Source of the DNA: Okapia johnstoni
Taxonomy: Eukaryota; Chordata; Mammalia; Artiodactyla; Giraffidae
DNA: 64,000 nucleotides
Assembly: GCA_024291935.2 (NCBI GenBank)
Contig: CM044320.1
Span: 32,332,001 to 32,396,000 of the forward strand
Direction of reading: 5' to 3'
The notes below the pieces were generated by a model that saw only the letters and a program-made list of their open reading frames with translations, was not told the origin of the DNA and did no database searches. A program made the position numbers and the translations under genes. Of the stretch, positions 1 through 11,482 are shown one piece after another. Numbering within the stretch: position 1 is the stretch's first letter; each line of letters begins with the position of its first letter.

Positions 1-458
1 ATATTTTTGTTTTTAGTTTTTAAAGACTGAAAACCCCAAGTTCTCCCCTTCAGCTTCATTTTTAGACCCTGGCTTTAGGCAATTTTCCAAATGTCTAACT
101 GCTAAACTGCTTTCAAGAAATTATTGTGGTATTTCAGAGAACTTTGGTCAGGAGAAAAAGAAGGCACAACATCTTTCCTAGAACACCATGGGCCCATCAG
201 ATGACCTTTTAGAGAAACAACGAAAATTCCTTTCAAAGGCACACTAATTGAAACCAAACCAACCTACCCCGCAAGCACTGCAGTCAGATGACCAGAGGGG
301 AGGGCCCACGAGGGGAGGAAAAATGCTTTTTGGAAAAACCATTTGGAGCTAAAAAGCTTGTGTATTTTTCTCTTTCATTAAGAGTTAAAATGGGAATGAT
401 TTCGCATGTCTAAGATAAAAGTTAGCCAGGATTGTAAGAACACTGTGTCCCTTTTCAG
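1..458. other. Anonymous sequence upstream of exon candidate
   Basis: AT-rich single-copy-looking DNA with no repeat family recognised. Its last 20 bases form a pyrimidine-rich tract ending in CAG at 456-458, which would be the splice acceptor of the block that follows. If that block is an exon, this is the end of an intron. Confidence 0.4.
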
Positions 459-555
459 GTGCCTGTGTAGCTCCTCCTAGAATACCTGTCTGGTGCTCGG
501 CCCTTCCTCAAGACTACCTCACACTGCTCCCAGCTGGGGACTCCAGCACGAGAAG
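459..555 (+). other. Candidate internal exon (97 bp), gene not recognised
   Basis: The block is preceded by a CCCTTTTCAG acceptor (449-458) and followed by a consensus donor, AAG|GTGAGT (donor 556-561). It is clearly richer in G+C than its flanks. Two frames hit stops within the first 25 bases; the third, from base 461, is open for the whole length (31 codons and two spare bases). The peptide begins ACVAPPRIPVW and ends near LLPAGDSST. I do not recognise it. It could equally be a non-coding exon of a lncRNA or UTR, or chance. Acceptor, donor, composition and open frame together are what raise it above background. No second exon is certain in the window. Confidence 0.35.
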
Positions 556-1545
556 GTGAGTCAGCAAGTTTGTACTCCATTCCTATATCCTAGAAGACTA
601 CCACTTCCAGTGGCTTTTTAAAGAATAATTTGCAAAGTTTTCAGAGACTTTCAGAGCTTGCGTTCACTAGCAAATCATCATTTGTAAACCCTTTATTTAA
701 ATAAGTATGAAGCGTGGTTAGCAATAATATCTTTTGTCTCACTGCATTATAAATTCTAGATTCAAACTTGGAGTCTGAGGCAACATTTTGCAAACTGGTG
801 TATCACCATTCTTGGGCTTCCTGAGCACTGTTCTATTAATGCTTTAAACTTGGCAATTTCTTTTAAAACAAAGAAGTAATTTCTAACAGTTGAAGATTAG
901 AAGATCTTGGTAAGTCTGAAATATATCCTATAGTTTGAGTTCCATCGTAATGTAATAGTGTCAATAATTGGCTTCATTAAATAACGGGGCACAAAAGCCC
1001 CTGAGGTGCGAATATACAACTATTTTCCACTTGCTTTTTGTATGCTCAATGTGTATGGTCTCTTGTCTCTTGAACATCAAGGTGACTTATTAGTCTCAAG
1101 AGGGGAAATAATTTGACCTTGTTTGTAGTCAGTGAATCACTTACGAATAAACTGTTCACATTTTACAGGTGAATAAACTCTTTAAGGGCACCAACCAGCA
1201 TGCTGTCATATAAATTCCATAGTCCCTCATTTACAAAAGTTATGTGCTTGCATTTTTGCCTAGATGATGAGTTTTGAAGGTCTCCTATAAATTAATTTCC
1301 CCTTAGAGCCTTCTAGTAATTGCTAGGCTGTGGAAGGAGTGGATTTCTAAAACCACAAGTTCACATCCGCACCGGTTCAGTTCTCTTGTGGACTTTACTG
1401 CATTGCTCTGGCATTAGCAAAAACCATGACTAGAAGGCTCCAAGTGTTGAGAATGAAGGATAGTCTGGTTGTAATAAGGTAAATTCATTATATTCACATG
1501 AGCACTGAAAAATCCTAGTTGAGCCCTGCAATTTGTAATACAGTC
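556..1545. other. Anonymous sequence
   Basis: AT-rich DNA without a recognised repeat, RNA gene or convincing reading frame. If 459-555 is an exon this is intron. Confidence 0.4.
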
Positions 1546-1556
1546 TAAAGAAAAAA

Positions 1557-1922
1557 ACCAAGAGACACAGATGTAAAGAACAGACTTTTGGACTCTGTGG
1601 GAGAAGGCGAGGGTGGGATGATTTGAGAGAATAGCACTGAAACATGTATATTATCATATGTGAAATAGATCGCCAGTCCAGGTTCGATGCATGAGACAGG
1701 GCTGTCAGGGCTGGTGCACTGGGATGACCCTAAGGGATGGAATGGGGAGGGAGGTGGGAGGGAGGGTCAGGATAGGGAATACATGTACACCCATGGCTGA
1801 TTCATGTCAATGTATGGCAAAACCTCCACAATATTATAAAGTAGTTAGCCTCCAATTAAAATTAAAAAAAATAAAAATAAAGCATATGCAATAGGCATGA
1901 TCAAAAAAATAAAAAAGAAAAA
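1557..1922 (+). mobile_element. Ruminant L1, 3' UTR only
   Basis: Matches the 3' UTR of the L1 at 25.3-27.0 kb in the same order: GAGACACAGAT start, the 'catatgtgaaa...gccagtccaggtt' stretch, a G-rich purine tract near 1740-1767, then 'acacccatggctgattcatg' and the A-rich end. No ORF2 is included, so this is an extreme 5' truncation. An 11-base repeat, TAAAGAAAAAA, at 1546-1556 and 1923-1933 is a possible target-site duplication, but it is low in complexity. The tail has two A-rich blocks separated by about 21 unique bases (1881-1901). Confidence 0.85.
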
Positions 1923-1933
1923 TAAAGAAAAAA

Positions 1934-4900
1934 GCATAAGGAAGAATTGTATTGTATTATGTAGCTCCATTGACTAAATTCTCTCCATGATTGTATCATC
2001 ACTTAAGTTTTAGTTTTGGCTTCTATTAGTGATGGAACTGTTTACAGGTCTTTCTCTTACACATTCATTATTTTCTATACAGGAGGATTGATGTTTAAGT
2101 CACACCATGAAGGAACTGTGCTTCAGGTTTAACATTTAAGGATTGTATACATTTGGATTTGAACGCTTCAATTATTTTGTTTCTCTTGGAACACTAGTAC
2201 TTATTTATTAATACAAATAGGACAGCAATATCTGAGTTGCTTGGAGTTTACTGCTAAAGAGTTTTCATTTTTTGCTGTTTCTTCTCAAATGCTCAGTAAC
2301 ACTCTTTGATTCTTGACTTCAAGAGCAAAGAGACCCCTTTAGCATTTAGCATACCGCTGTTTTTCTTTTTTAAGTAAAGCTTTGTTTGAACTAACAAAAC
2401 TTTTTTGCCCATGCCAAATACTGAGCCAGCTTACTCGCACAAACAGGATGTGTGAGCTCCTTCGCCTTCTCAAATGAAGCATGGCATTTTAGTCATGTGA
2501 ACTTTGATGAGCAGCAAAACCAACTTTGAAATTCTTAGTATTGCTATATTGTAAAACTACCTCTGTTTTATTTTAAATACAGCTACTTTAAATTTTTACT
2601 GACTTAAAAATCAGAATAACTCTACTAAATCACATTTCTCCATCACAATGCAATTTCTCCCAAGCCATTATTCTCTTAGAGAATGAGGATAGAGAATAAT
2701 TCACAGTGTTATTTATCAAAAGGCATCTTTGTTAGTTTTATAAAGTTGAGGCTCTGTGAGAGCTAACTATAAAGCCCATGTTTTGTGTAAACAATTAGGT
2801 AAAACCAAGTTTGGATTTTACAGATTGCTTATTTATGCTTCTCTTTCTGTCCTAAATAGCACTGTCGTATTCCCCCACCCTCCTTTTCTGGTGCTTTCCT
2901 GTAAAAAGCATTAGTGAGGGGAAAATAATGGTAAACAAGGCTTAGCTCTATAATCTTCTTTCAAAACTGCCTTGCAAGTAATTTCTCATAGTTCCTGTAA
3001 TGAAGCATATGGTGGTAATAATACACCCTGTGCCTCTGGTAGTGGGGAGCAGTTTCAGAGTACTCTCAGGATTTTACATTTGACGCTTTGTATGTACATT
3101 TTCAGGTTAGGTGTTCTATCCCCTGTAGATTTAATGTAATTTATTTTTATATGCTTGTTCTTAGTTTTAAGGGTTTAGACTGGGGCATTTTTGTTAAAAC
3201 TTGTAAAGAGATGTTTTTTGTTGTTATAGATTGATCCATACAGGCTTCAGGAGGCTTGAAACGGTCATGTGGAGAAAGCAACTTGATAGAAGGGGGAATA
3301 TTTTCTGTAATTTAAGTTGTCATAGTAACCTGCATCCAGGCCTGGAATTCAGGCCTGAAGAATTTCAGTGACAATAAACATTCCAGTTGCATTCATCATC
3401 ATCTTTTTTCTCTAAGAGAAAGGAGCTGTCTATTGTGACCTAATTATTTCATTTCTGTGTTTAGAAAACAGTTAGCAGTTTGCATTTTTTAGCACTTTGA
3501 AACTTCCCTGGTAGGGTAAAAATGAAAAATGTAGCTGTTTGTATTGGAAGTTGATATTTTTCTGATAATGTATCTCAAGCTATTTCAGATGGCAAGACAG
3601 ATTCAGTATAATGGTTACTTAATGAAATATGAAAGAAACAGGATTTGCTGAGGATTTGAAGAGATTGCCACACACATTTATTAACATGCAAGTCTTAAAC
3701 AGTATTAGAATCTGTTTTTCATGAAGCTGTGATTTGGGAATGTTATGCATTTCCTAATATCAGATTGTTAATATTTTATAGCATCTTGGACTGTTGTCTT
3801 AAACATGAATATATTTTAATAAAGTGGATGAAGGTCATTTTATTAGCAGAATAGGTTTACTTTGAGAAATTTGTATCTAGATATTATGTTTAGATCTGTT
3901 ATCTTTTACAAGGAATAGTACAATATTTCTAAAGAGAAAGTTTTTTTAGGGTTTGCTTCTTTCTTGCCTTCTGCAAGATACTGATTGCTGACCAAGATCA
4001 TTTGGAGTTAAAAGTGTTCTCCAGAAGCAAGAAATCTTAGAAATAGTGAGGTAAGCATGTGTGTGTCCGTTCAATTTAGGAAACATGGGAAATAAGTTGG
4101 AAGAGTTTATGACTAGTCTCATTTCACAAATATATACACAACGAGCAGTTATGGGATGTAACTGTAGTTATCTAAATGAAAAGTGGTAATGCTTTTGTAT
4201 ATACTTCTCCACATATGTTTGAGACTCTTAATCAAATGGACGATTTTTTAAAAAACATAAATCAATAAAATTGGAATTTTAAAATATAGAAAGGTAGATT
4301 GAGAAAACCTAGTCAATAATTTACTGGGAAAATGTGAAGCAAAATAAAATCACCCCCTATCTCACTGTTGAGAGATATTTCAGCTCTTTCTGTTGTCTGG
4401 GAAGTAGCTATAATTTTATAAACAAAATTGGAATCAAGCTGTTAATAGCCAGAATACCAATAATGGTGAAACACAGGATTTTTTTCTCCTATTAGAATAA
4501 GCAGCAAACTAGCTGTCAACATTACTACCTAAAATATCTTTGAAATACCTAATCAGTATATTAAGAAAAAAGAGCAAGAGAGAAAACGGTTGGAAAGGAG
4601 GATAAAATTATTTGTAGATAATGAAAAAAAATCACAAAGACAATCAACTAAAACCTATAGACTGTAGTAAAGTTCCAACGCAAATAATGGAAATATCATG
4701 ATCTATATAGTAATAATAACCTGTTCCAAAATGTGAGAAAAAAGGAACCCATTCATAGTAGCAACAAAAATTGTGCTGAGAAACTTTGTGAGAACTGCAA
4801 GTGGCATGTAGGAAGGAAACCATTAACCTTTCAGGAATGCAGAGACTCCCTTATGGAAGAAAATTCATTAATTATTTTCCATCTCTTTACATCGATTTGT

Positions 4901-5023
4901 AAGTTTAATATAATCTAATCAAAGTATCAGCAGGAATTTTTTACAGGTCAGTGATTCTGAATTTCATATTTATAAAATAAATAAGAGCCAAGAAATATTT
5001 ATATAAAGAATAATAAAGGTGAA
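1934..5023. other. Long anonymous stretch, repeat-poor
   Basis: About 3.1 kb in which I recognise no LINE, SINE, LTR or RNA gene. Reading frames are short. It contains one exon-like block (3950-4050) described separately. Otherwise I see only AT-rich single-copy-looking sequence. Confidence 0.4.
3950..4050 (+). other. Weak exon-like block
   Basis: Acceptor: seven T then AG (3941-3949). Donor: GTGAG|GTAAGC (donor 4051-4056). The phase left by the 459-555 block (two spare bases) selects the frame here that stays open for about 28 codons before a TAG close to the donor. The base composition is as AT-rich as the flanks, so chance is a serious alternative. At best this could be a terminal coding or non-coding exon. 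Confidence 0.13.
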
Positions 5024-5519
5024 CTCAGTTCAGTTCAGTCACTCAGTCATGTCCGACTCTTTGCGACCCCATGAACCGCAGTATGCCAGGCCTCCCTGTC
5101 CATCACCAGCTCCCGGAGTCCACCCAATCCCATGTCCATTGAGTCGGTGATGGCATCCAGCCATCTTATCCTCTGTCGTCCGCTTCTCCTCCTGCCCTCA
5201 ATCTTTCCCAGCATCAAGGTCTTTTCCAATGAGTCAGCTCTTCGAATCAAGTGGCCAAAGTATTGGAGTTTCAGCTTCAGCTTCAGTCCTTCCAATGAAC
5301 ACCCAGGACTGATCTCCTTTAGGATGGACTGGTTGGATCTCCTTGCAGTCCAGGGAACTCTCAAGAGTCTTCTCCAACACCACACTTCAAAAGCATCAAT
5401 TCTTCAGCACTCAGCTTTCTTTGTAGTCCAACTCTCACATCCATACACGACTACTGGAAAAACCATAGCCTTGACTAGACGGACCTTTGTGGACAAAGTA
5501 ATGTCTCTGCTTTTTAATA
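5024..5519 (-). mobile_element. BovB LINE, 3' end (5'-truncated)
   Basis: On the minus strand this encodes the C-terminal part of the BovB endonuclease/reverse transcriptase, past the RT catalytic site. A 112-codon open piece at 5047-5385 shows the usual [29 protein letters not shown] and [16 protein letters not shown] blocks. The short tandem CAGTT-type 3' terminus is at 5024-5040. Imperfect similarity between AATAAAGGTGA near 5012 and AATAAATAGTGA near 5517 may be an eroded target-site duplication. Confidence 0.92.
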
Positions 5520-6108
5520 AATAGTGATTCAAAAATAGCATGATGTCAAAAATAGCAGAACAATACTTGAAACAGAATAGACAGCCCAGAAGAATGTTAT
5601 GCTGATTAAAAATGACAACTAACAAATATAAAAATGTAGTAATAAATACACTAGAAGAGAATGTTCAGAAATAACTGACTTGGGGTTTAGGGAAAGATAA
5701 ACTAAAATACAGATGTAAAGATTTAAAAAGAGAATGATTTATACATGTAGTTACATTAAAAATAATTAAAATTTGCATATGTCAACTCATAAAAAGTATT
5801 CTGTGTGTGTGTGTGTGACTATTATTACATATATATTTTTATTTTTATTTTTTTTCTTTTGTGTAAAATTTTGTTTACATTAAATCATAACATCTTGGAG
5901 GTCTTCTGGTCAGACTTTCTCCCCAGAGCATACTTTCTGCAGTCCTTTCTACATTGTAAGAAATGGGATGACATCTGTTGATGTTTTTGCTGAACAGATA
6001 TGGAGCATTATTCTTTGTAAGTTGTGGGATGTAGGAAAGTTTTCTGAACATTTTAATACCCGTATGTAAAGAACTCCTTCAAGTCAGTAAGAAAATAAAT
6101 GCCCAGTT
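5520..6108. other. Anonymous AT-rich sequence with a short (TG)8
   Basis: Contains a (TG)8 run at 5802-5817 and a T-rich tract around 5833-5862. No repeat family or gene recognised. Confidence 0.45.
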
Positions 6109-6119
6109 AAAAATTAGTT

Positions 6120-6338
6120 CGTGGGAACTTCCCTGGTGGTCCAGTAGTTAAGAATTCACCTGCCAGTGCAGGGGACATGTGTTTGGGTTCGATCCCTGGT
6201 CTGGGAACTAAGATCTCACATGCTGCTGGGCAACTATGGCTGTGCACCACAGCTACAGAGCCCAGTATTGCAGCCAAGAGCTCATGCGCCAAAGCGAGGA
6301 CCCAGCACAGCCAAAAATAAATAAGTAAATATTTTTGA
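6120..6338 (+). mobile_element. CHR-2 type tRNA-derived SINE
   Basis: Begins with the 'acttccctggtggtccagt' tRNA-like head, contains a B-box-like GGTTCGATCCC at about 6187-6197, and ends in an A-rich AAATAAATAAGTAAAT tail. An 11-base direct repeat AAAAATTAGTT at 6109-6119 and 6339-6349 flanks it and is the target-site duplication. Confidence 0.88.
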
Positions 6339-6349
6339 AAAAATTAGTT

Positions 6350-6612
6350 TTTAGCTCTGCTTTTAGTTTCTTAAGGAACCTCCATACTGTTCTCCATAGT
6401 CACTATACAGTTTACATTCCCACAAACAGTGTAGGAGGGTTCCCTTTTCTCCACGTCCTCTCAAGCATTTACTATAGACTTTCTGATGATGGCCATTTAG
6501 ACTGGTGTGAGATAATATCTCATTGTAGCTTTGATTTGCATTTCTCTAATAATTAGCAATGTTGAGCATCTTTTCTTGTGCCTCTTGGCCCCCTGTATGT
6601 CTTTGGAGTTTG
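6350..6612 (-). mobile_element. L1 ORF2 C-terminal fragment, antisense
   Basis: The plus strand reads as the reverse complement of the L1 ORF2 C-terminal region: 'aaggaacctccatactgttctc', then 'ccacaaacagtgtaggagggttccc', then 'gtgtgagataatatctcattg'. This matches inverted positions around 26080-26270 of the sense copy. Neither L1 terminus is present. It adjoins the SINE target site on its left. Confidence 0.85.
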
Positions 6613-8612
6613 AGGTTGACATGAACACATTACTATATTTAAAAAAGATAACCAACAAGAACCTCTTGTATAACTCTGCTCAGTATTCTGTAACTACCTA
6701 AGAAAACTTAGATTGTATAAAACTTAGATTGTATTAAATAGTTCCTAGTGAACAGTTTAAACAAAAATACAAACAGGTGTAGACCTAAAGGTTTGTTCAG
6801 TTTTAATATCATGTGGTATGAGTGACCTGTATGCAAAATGTAACATAAGCAGAGAAATGTAATTCCTAATGTTGGCACTGGGAGAAATAAGAAAGATCAA
6901 AGTGTTCATGTAATGCAATTAGAAGATAGACTACTCTGTGGCCAGTACTAGAATCTTTTTGTCTACCTTACCTACCTGTTTATCTGTAGATAGTTTATTA
7001 CAGGTTCTCTAAAACAAATATATTTGTATTCAGAAATATGAAAGTAGATTTTTTTTTTAAATTTGACCATGACTCTTGACCATGTCTGAGATTCAACCTA
7101 TGCCTTATTGAAAAGAAAATTTTACCATAAAGACATATTTCTTGAGATGGACTATGCACGGAATCAAGTATTGAAGGGATCATCAGTCTCTGCGCAGGGC
7201 TGAACAGTCTGCATTCCCAGGCTGCCATTCATATTAGACTGTGGCAGGTACCTGTGTATTTGGGATTGTGCTTCCCCAAAGTGGGACCCAGCATCCCTGG
7301 GAATGATAAACAGCAGTGGGTCCCTATGTTTAAATCTTCTCCCTTTCCCCATGCCTGTGATATCAAGGGTCACGGCAGTCTAAATGTTCCAGGATTGATT
7401 GCCAGTGACATTGAATCAAACTTAATAAAATCTTTATAGATTGAATGACAGAATTAGGATGTTTCTTTTAATTTCATAGATACTTTGATTTATGATTTAT
7501 TTCTGCTCCACTTCCCCGTTGACTCCACTTTGTTTACAGTGATTACACCTGAGCAAGAAATTTAAGGAATTTTTAGGAAATACACCTATTCTAATCTAGT
7601 CTTCATAAACAAGGTTGTCCTAACCAGTCTCCCTTCTGTCCCCAGTTCTTTCTTTTCACAGAGATGCTGTACCTCTCAATGCTGAAGTATTACCTTGTTA
7701 ATTTACTTATGCTATTTTTCCTGAATACAACTCTTAACGATGACCTTATATTTTCCAGTAATGCTTATAGATTTGAGGGCACCACAGCCCCTTTGTGACG
7801 AAGTATTAACTTCTATATTGAAAGAAATTGCTAACTTAAAGTAATTCAGTAAGTACAAAATGTATAGAAAGGGATAAAATGCAAAATAAGATTACCTCCT
7901 TTCATTTTTCATCTTTTAACTAAAAGTAACCACTGTTAACAGTTTCTTGGGTATATTTGTATGCAAGGAACATGTATTTGTATCTTTTTTTAAATTATAT
8001 AACAATTGCCGCATCTGCGCGCTCACACACACGTGTGTGTGTGTGTGTATTACACAAGATTCTTTACAAGTTGACTCTTTTTATCACCAAAATAATCTTA
8101 AAGACAAATATGATTATCAGATTATGCATTGAATATTACAGTGAATATTTATTGCTGGTTTCCATTCATCCATTTGGCTAAATTTGTGAAAATGAGGTTA
8201 GTATGTAATTATATGAGAATGACTGCATCTCCTCCTGATTGCACCAGTGACTTTCGTCTTAGTAGAGTCGTTGTCTATGACCTGGTTTCTATCCCAGTGA
8301 ATTGAGATAGTGCCTCCATCTACCTGAATGCACCATTCAGTCTAGGTTCCATTCAGTTCGCTGTGTGATCTGGAATCTTCTAACTGCAGTTTTCTCATTT
8401 GATGTTGGGTGAGAGTAAGTTACATATGTAAAGGACATTTTATGTGAAAAATTCAATGAATGATAATGGTCATCATTTTTATCAAAATAGTGTGTTCTCC
8501 CCAAATGCTTCAGTCTCGTTTCAGACAAAGTCTAGATATATTTTTATGTAAGTAGATTTTCTTTCTTTTATGGTTAAGGAGACTATGTAATTATTCAAAC
8601 CAGACACTTTAG
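6613..8612. other. Anonymous sequence, 2 kb
   Basis: No repeat family recognised. Contains the alternating purine/pyrimidine palindrome at 8017-8049. Several 60-76 codon frames exist on both strands, as expected by chance. Confidence 0.4.
8017..8049. repeat. (CA)n/(TG)n palindromic microsatellite
   Basis: Alternating purine-pyrimidine run. Bases 8024-8041 are a perfect 18-bp palindrome, CACACACAC followed by GTGTGTGTG, and the TG run continues to 8048. GCGC lies at 8017-8020. Confidence 0.9.
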
Positions 8613-8824
8613 AGAGTGAAAGTGAAGTGAAAATATTAGTCACTCAGTCGTGTCTGACTCTTTGTGATACAGAGACTCTAACCTGCCGGGCTCCTCTGTC
8701 CATGGAGTTCTCCAGGCAAGAATACTGGAGTGGGTAGCCATTCCCTTCTCCAGGGTATCCTGACCCAGGGATCGAACCCCGGTCTCCTGCATTGTAGGCA
8801 CATTCTTTACTCTCTGAACCATGG
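8613..8824 (-). mobile_element. Bov-tA SINE
   Basis: Reads in reverse as a tRNA-like head (reverse of 'ggttcgatccc' near 8768-8782), 'ctggagaagg...actccagtattcttgcctgga', and a 'gactgagtgac...ttcactttc' tail. The 5' (right) end has decayed after about 8820. No clean TSD seen. Confidence 0.9.
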
Positions 8825-9332
8825 TGCTATTGGTAATTATGCTGGCATACCAATGTAAACTCTGGCTATTCCAGCCAAACCTGGATGAGTGGTCACCCCA
8901 GGTGTATATACGTCCCTAGTACCTGATTTGTGGTGCAGGCTCAGAGAACTTGGGCCGTTGTCCATTGAGTGAGATGGGGGCACATGGGACAAGTGAGGTT
9001 GCTTTTATCTTTCAGGGTTTATCAGAAATCATTAAACCGGTAAATTGAGGTTAACAATAACTGTCTTACATGGTGGCTGTAGAGATGAAATGAAACTGTG
9101 ATCTCATAAAGCATAGAGTGTACATCTGGTAATTGCATACCTCTTAAATCCCCTCTCCATCTCTGTAGATTACTTTAGTGGCTCTGGTGGCTAAGTTTTG
9201 TGCATAGATGTTTCTGTGTGCTATGTACTTACCTCTCATACTTCCTTTCTGTATCTTTTGAGCGGACATTGTAGGTGGTAATCGTAACTAACTGCACACA
9301 TGGTTCTACAGTTTACAGTGGGAGTTTAGTCT
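8825..9332. other. Anonymous sequence with possible MIR trace
   Basis: Around 9035-9150 the wording (paired-down 'aataactgtcttacatggtggctgtagagatgaaat') faintly resembles the 3' half of a plus-strand MIR, but too weakly to annotate. Nothing else recognised. Confidence 0.3.
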
Positions 9333-9440
9333 TGTTGTTGTTGTTCAGTTGCCAAGTTGTGTCTGACTCTTTGTGACCCAATGGACTGCAGCACAGCAGG
9401 CCTCCCTGTCCCTCACTATCTCCTGGAGTTTGCCCAAGTT
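9333..9440 (-). mobile_element. BovB LINE, terminal 3' fragment (~108 bp)
   Basis: GTTGTTGTTGTTCAGTTGCC followed by 'tgtctgactctttgtgaccc' and 'cctccctgtccctcactatc' is the reverse complement of the last ~100 bases of BovB. The homology stops at the point corresponding to 'tttgctcaaac'. Confidence 0.8.
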
Positions 9441-9752
9441 CAAGCACTTTTTGACCCTGAAAGGCATGAGTTGTAGTATTCAGTAGCCACACCCACTTTC
9501 CCTGTGAAGTGTCTGTGGTATGCTTTTTGGTGTGTGTGCTTACTATTTTTTGGGTGAATCATAATCTAAAAAGGGGAATTTTTTTTTTTTTTGGTAAAAA
9601 TCTGGTAAGTGTGAATGTTTATGTGCATTTAATAGACTTTGTGTGAATCAAAGACACTTGTGTTAAATGTCAGTTGTAGAGATATATTTCTTCCCTGGGA
9701 AAAAAATTCTACTAGCTGAACCTTAAATTGATAGGATAATTGGTAGTATTTT
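9441..9752. other. Anonymous sequence
   Basis: AT-rich, with a T12 run near 9581-9592. No feature recognised. Confidence 0.4.
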
Positions 9753-9987
9753 CTTTTTTTTAATATTGATTTATTTATTTGGCTGTATCGGGTCTTAGTT
9801 GTGGCACACAGAATCTTAGTTGTGATGTGCTGACTTCTCTAGTTGCAGCACGTGGGCTTCTCTGATTGCAGTAAAAGGGCTGAGTTGCCCCTTGGTATGT
9901 GGGATCTCAGTTCCCCCACTAGTGATCAGACCTGTGTTCCCTGCATTGGTGGTGAATTCTTAATCACTGAATCACCAGGGAAGTCCC
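9753..9987 (-). mobile_element. CHR-2 type SINE
   Basis: Left end is the reversed A-rich tail (TTGATTTATTTATTTGGCTG). Right end is the reversed head, CACCAGGGAAGTCCC at 9973-9987. The interior 'gcacacagaatcttagttg' and 'gcagcacgtgggcttc' are typical. Nearly full length. Confidence 0.88.
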
Positions 9988-10290
9988 AACACAAAACTGG
10001 AGGAAATAGTAAACCTCCAAGTTTGGATCTTTTGTAAAATGATTGGAGCCTTTCACCATTATCTTCCATAGCTGTTCTCTTCATCAGCAATTCTGTTGGA
10101 CATGGTACGGCCCAGTCTTTTGACTCACAGAGAGTCTACTAGGGGCTAGATAGGTGAGTGGTTATGGTCATGTTATAAATTATGCATTACTGAAATGAGA
10201 GGGAGAATGGATACATGTATATGTCTGGCTGAGTCCCTTAGCTGTTCTCCTGAAACTGTCACAACATTGTTAATCAGCCATGATAGTAAT
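9988..10290. other. Anonymous sequence
   Basis: No repeat or gene recognised. Confidence 0.35.
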
Positions 10291-10487
10291 AGTGTTAGTC
10301 ACTCAGTTGTATCCAACTCTTTGCAACCCCACGGACTGTAGCCCACCAGGCTTCTCTGTCCATGGAATTCTCCAGTCAAGAATACAGGAGTGGGTGGCCA
10401 TTTCCTTCTCCAGGGGATCTTCCCAACCCATGGATCAAACCCAGGTCTCCTGCAATGCAGGCAAATTCTTTACCATATGAGCCACTG
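10291..10487 (-). mobile_element. Bov-tA SINE
   Basis: 'gttagtcactcagttgtat' tail through 'caggggatcttcccaaccca' to the reversed head at 10470-10487. Close to full length. No TSD identified. Confidence 0.9.
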
Positions 10488-10539
10488 ACCATACCCCAAT
10501 ACAAAAAAGTTTAAACAGAAAGATAGTGGAATGATGGAG

Positions 10540-10770
10540 GCGCTGTGGGAGCCCATGGGGGAGCACTGCAGCTGCAGAAAGAGGTTAAGGAGGACTGCTT
10601 GTGGAGGTCATTTGAGCCAACTGTTTAAAGGTGAGTTGGTCTGCAGGGAGGCAGGCAAAGGCCTTCTTGAATAGCCTGGGAAATAGCATGTACAGAACCT
10701 AGAAAGGCACATAAGGAGCATGATGTGTTTGAGGATAAACAAGTACATCTTGGTGTAAAGATGAATATGG
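10540..10770 (+). repeat. Unnamed ancient mammalian repeat, 5' part
   Basis: The order 'gaggtcatttgagcca', 'ggcaaaggccttcttgaatag', 'atagcatgtacagaacctagaaaggc' resembles the first section of a low-copy ancient mammalian repeat whose other sections I see at 11955-13465, 41010-41260, 49820-50330 and 51760-51870. I cannot give the family name from memory. Confidence 0.4.
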
Positions 10771-11450
10771 ATGAGAAGCAGATGACCGATTTTTAAAAAC
10801 AGTATTCTTTTTCTAGTTTGATAGAAACAAGCTTTCCTTTTAGGGGCTCTGGGCTTTATGGTAATTGAATGGATCAAAATGATATGTAAGTAAATAAAGT
10901 TCTAGTTGGAGGATAAGTAGAAATATTGATGGTTTGAAGTAACCTAAACTTCAGATATCTCTGAAAGGAAAAAAATTTGTTCACGCTTTTCATACTTGAT
11001 AATTTCATTATAGTCTCAAGAAATTAAATATTTAACAAATGTTTGTTCTTCAGAAGGAGATTGCTACTTTAAAATGTTCTCACTTTAAAAAATAGGTATA
11101 AACAGATAACACTGAAAGCTATACTATCTCTAGCCAGTTGATTTAATGTTCCATTCACTTTAATACTTTCTCCTGTGAGCTTCTCCAGCCACTGGACAAT
11201 GTTACTGTGCAGATTCTTTGCAAATTTTGCCTTTTCAGAATGGGGACTGTGTGAGGGATGAAATCATTAAAGACTGCATTTTTTTTAAAGACAACAAATA
11301 ATGCCTTTCAGAAAAATAGGCTGATATTAACTGCCATTTCTACTCCATTTTGCTTCCAAGGGTCACTTGAATGTGTACTCGCAATCTTTTCATTATATCA
11401 AGAGGTGGAAATATAAATAGTGACTTTTACTATTAACCTAGTAGTAGTAT
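10771..11450. other. Anonymous sequence
   Basis: No recognised repeat or gene. Confidence 0.35.
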
Positions 11451-11482
11451 TTCTTTAATATCTGAGCCACTAGAGAAGCCCC
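11451..11482 (-). mobile_element. SINE head stub (32 bp)
   Basis: 'ttctttaatatctgagccac' followed by 'tagagaagcccc' is the reverse complement of just the tRNA-like 5' head of a Bov-tA/CHR SINE, with no body or tail. Possibly a deletion remnant. Confidence 0.5.

Noticed and set aside
1740..1767. Independent regulatory G-quadruplex
   Set aside because: This G-rich purine tract is the normal L1 3' UTR tract, also seen at 12858-12902 and 26818-26860.
5132..5524. 130-codon plus frame, and similar ones at 18004-18354, 33521-34081, 49471-49845 and 60382-60732
   Set aside because: All are the antisense of BovB coding and recur in each copy; not genes.
9035..9150. MIR fragment
   Set aside because: Resemblance to the MIR 3' half is too weak to list as a feature.
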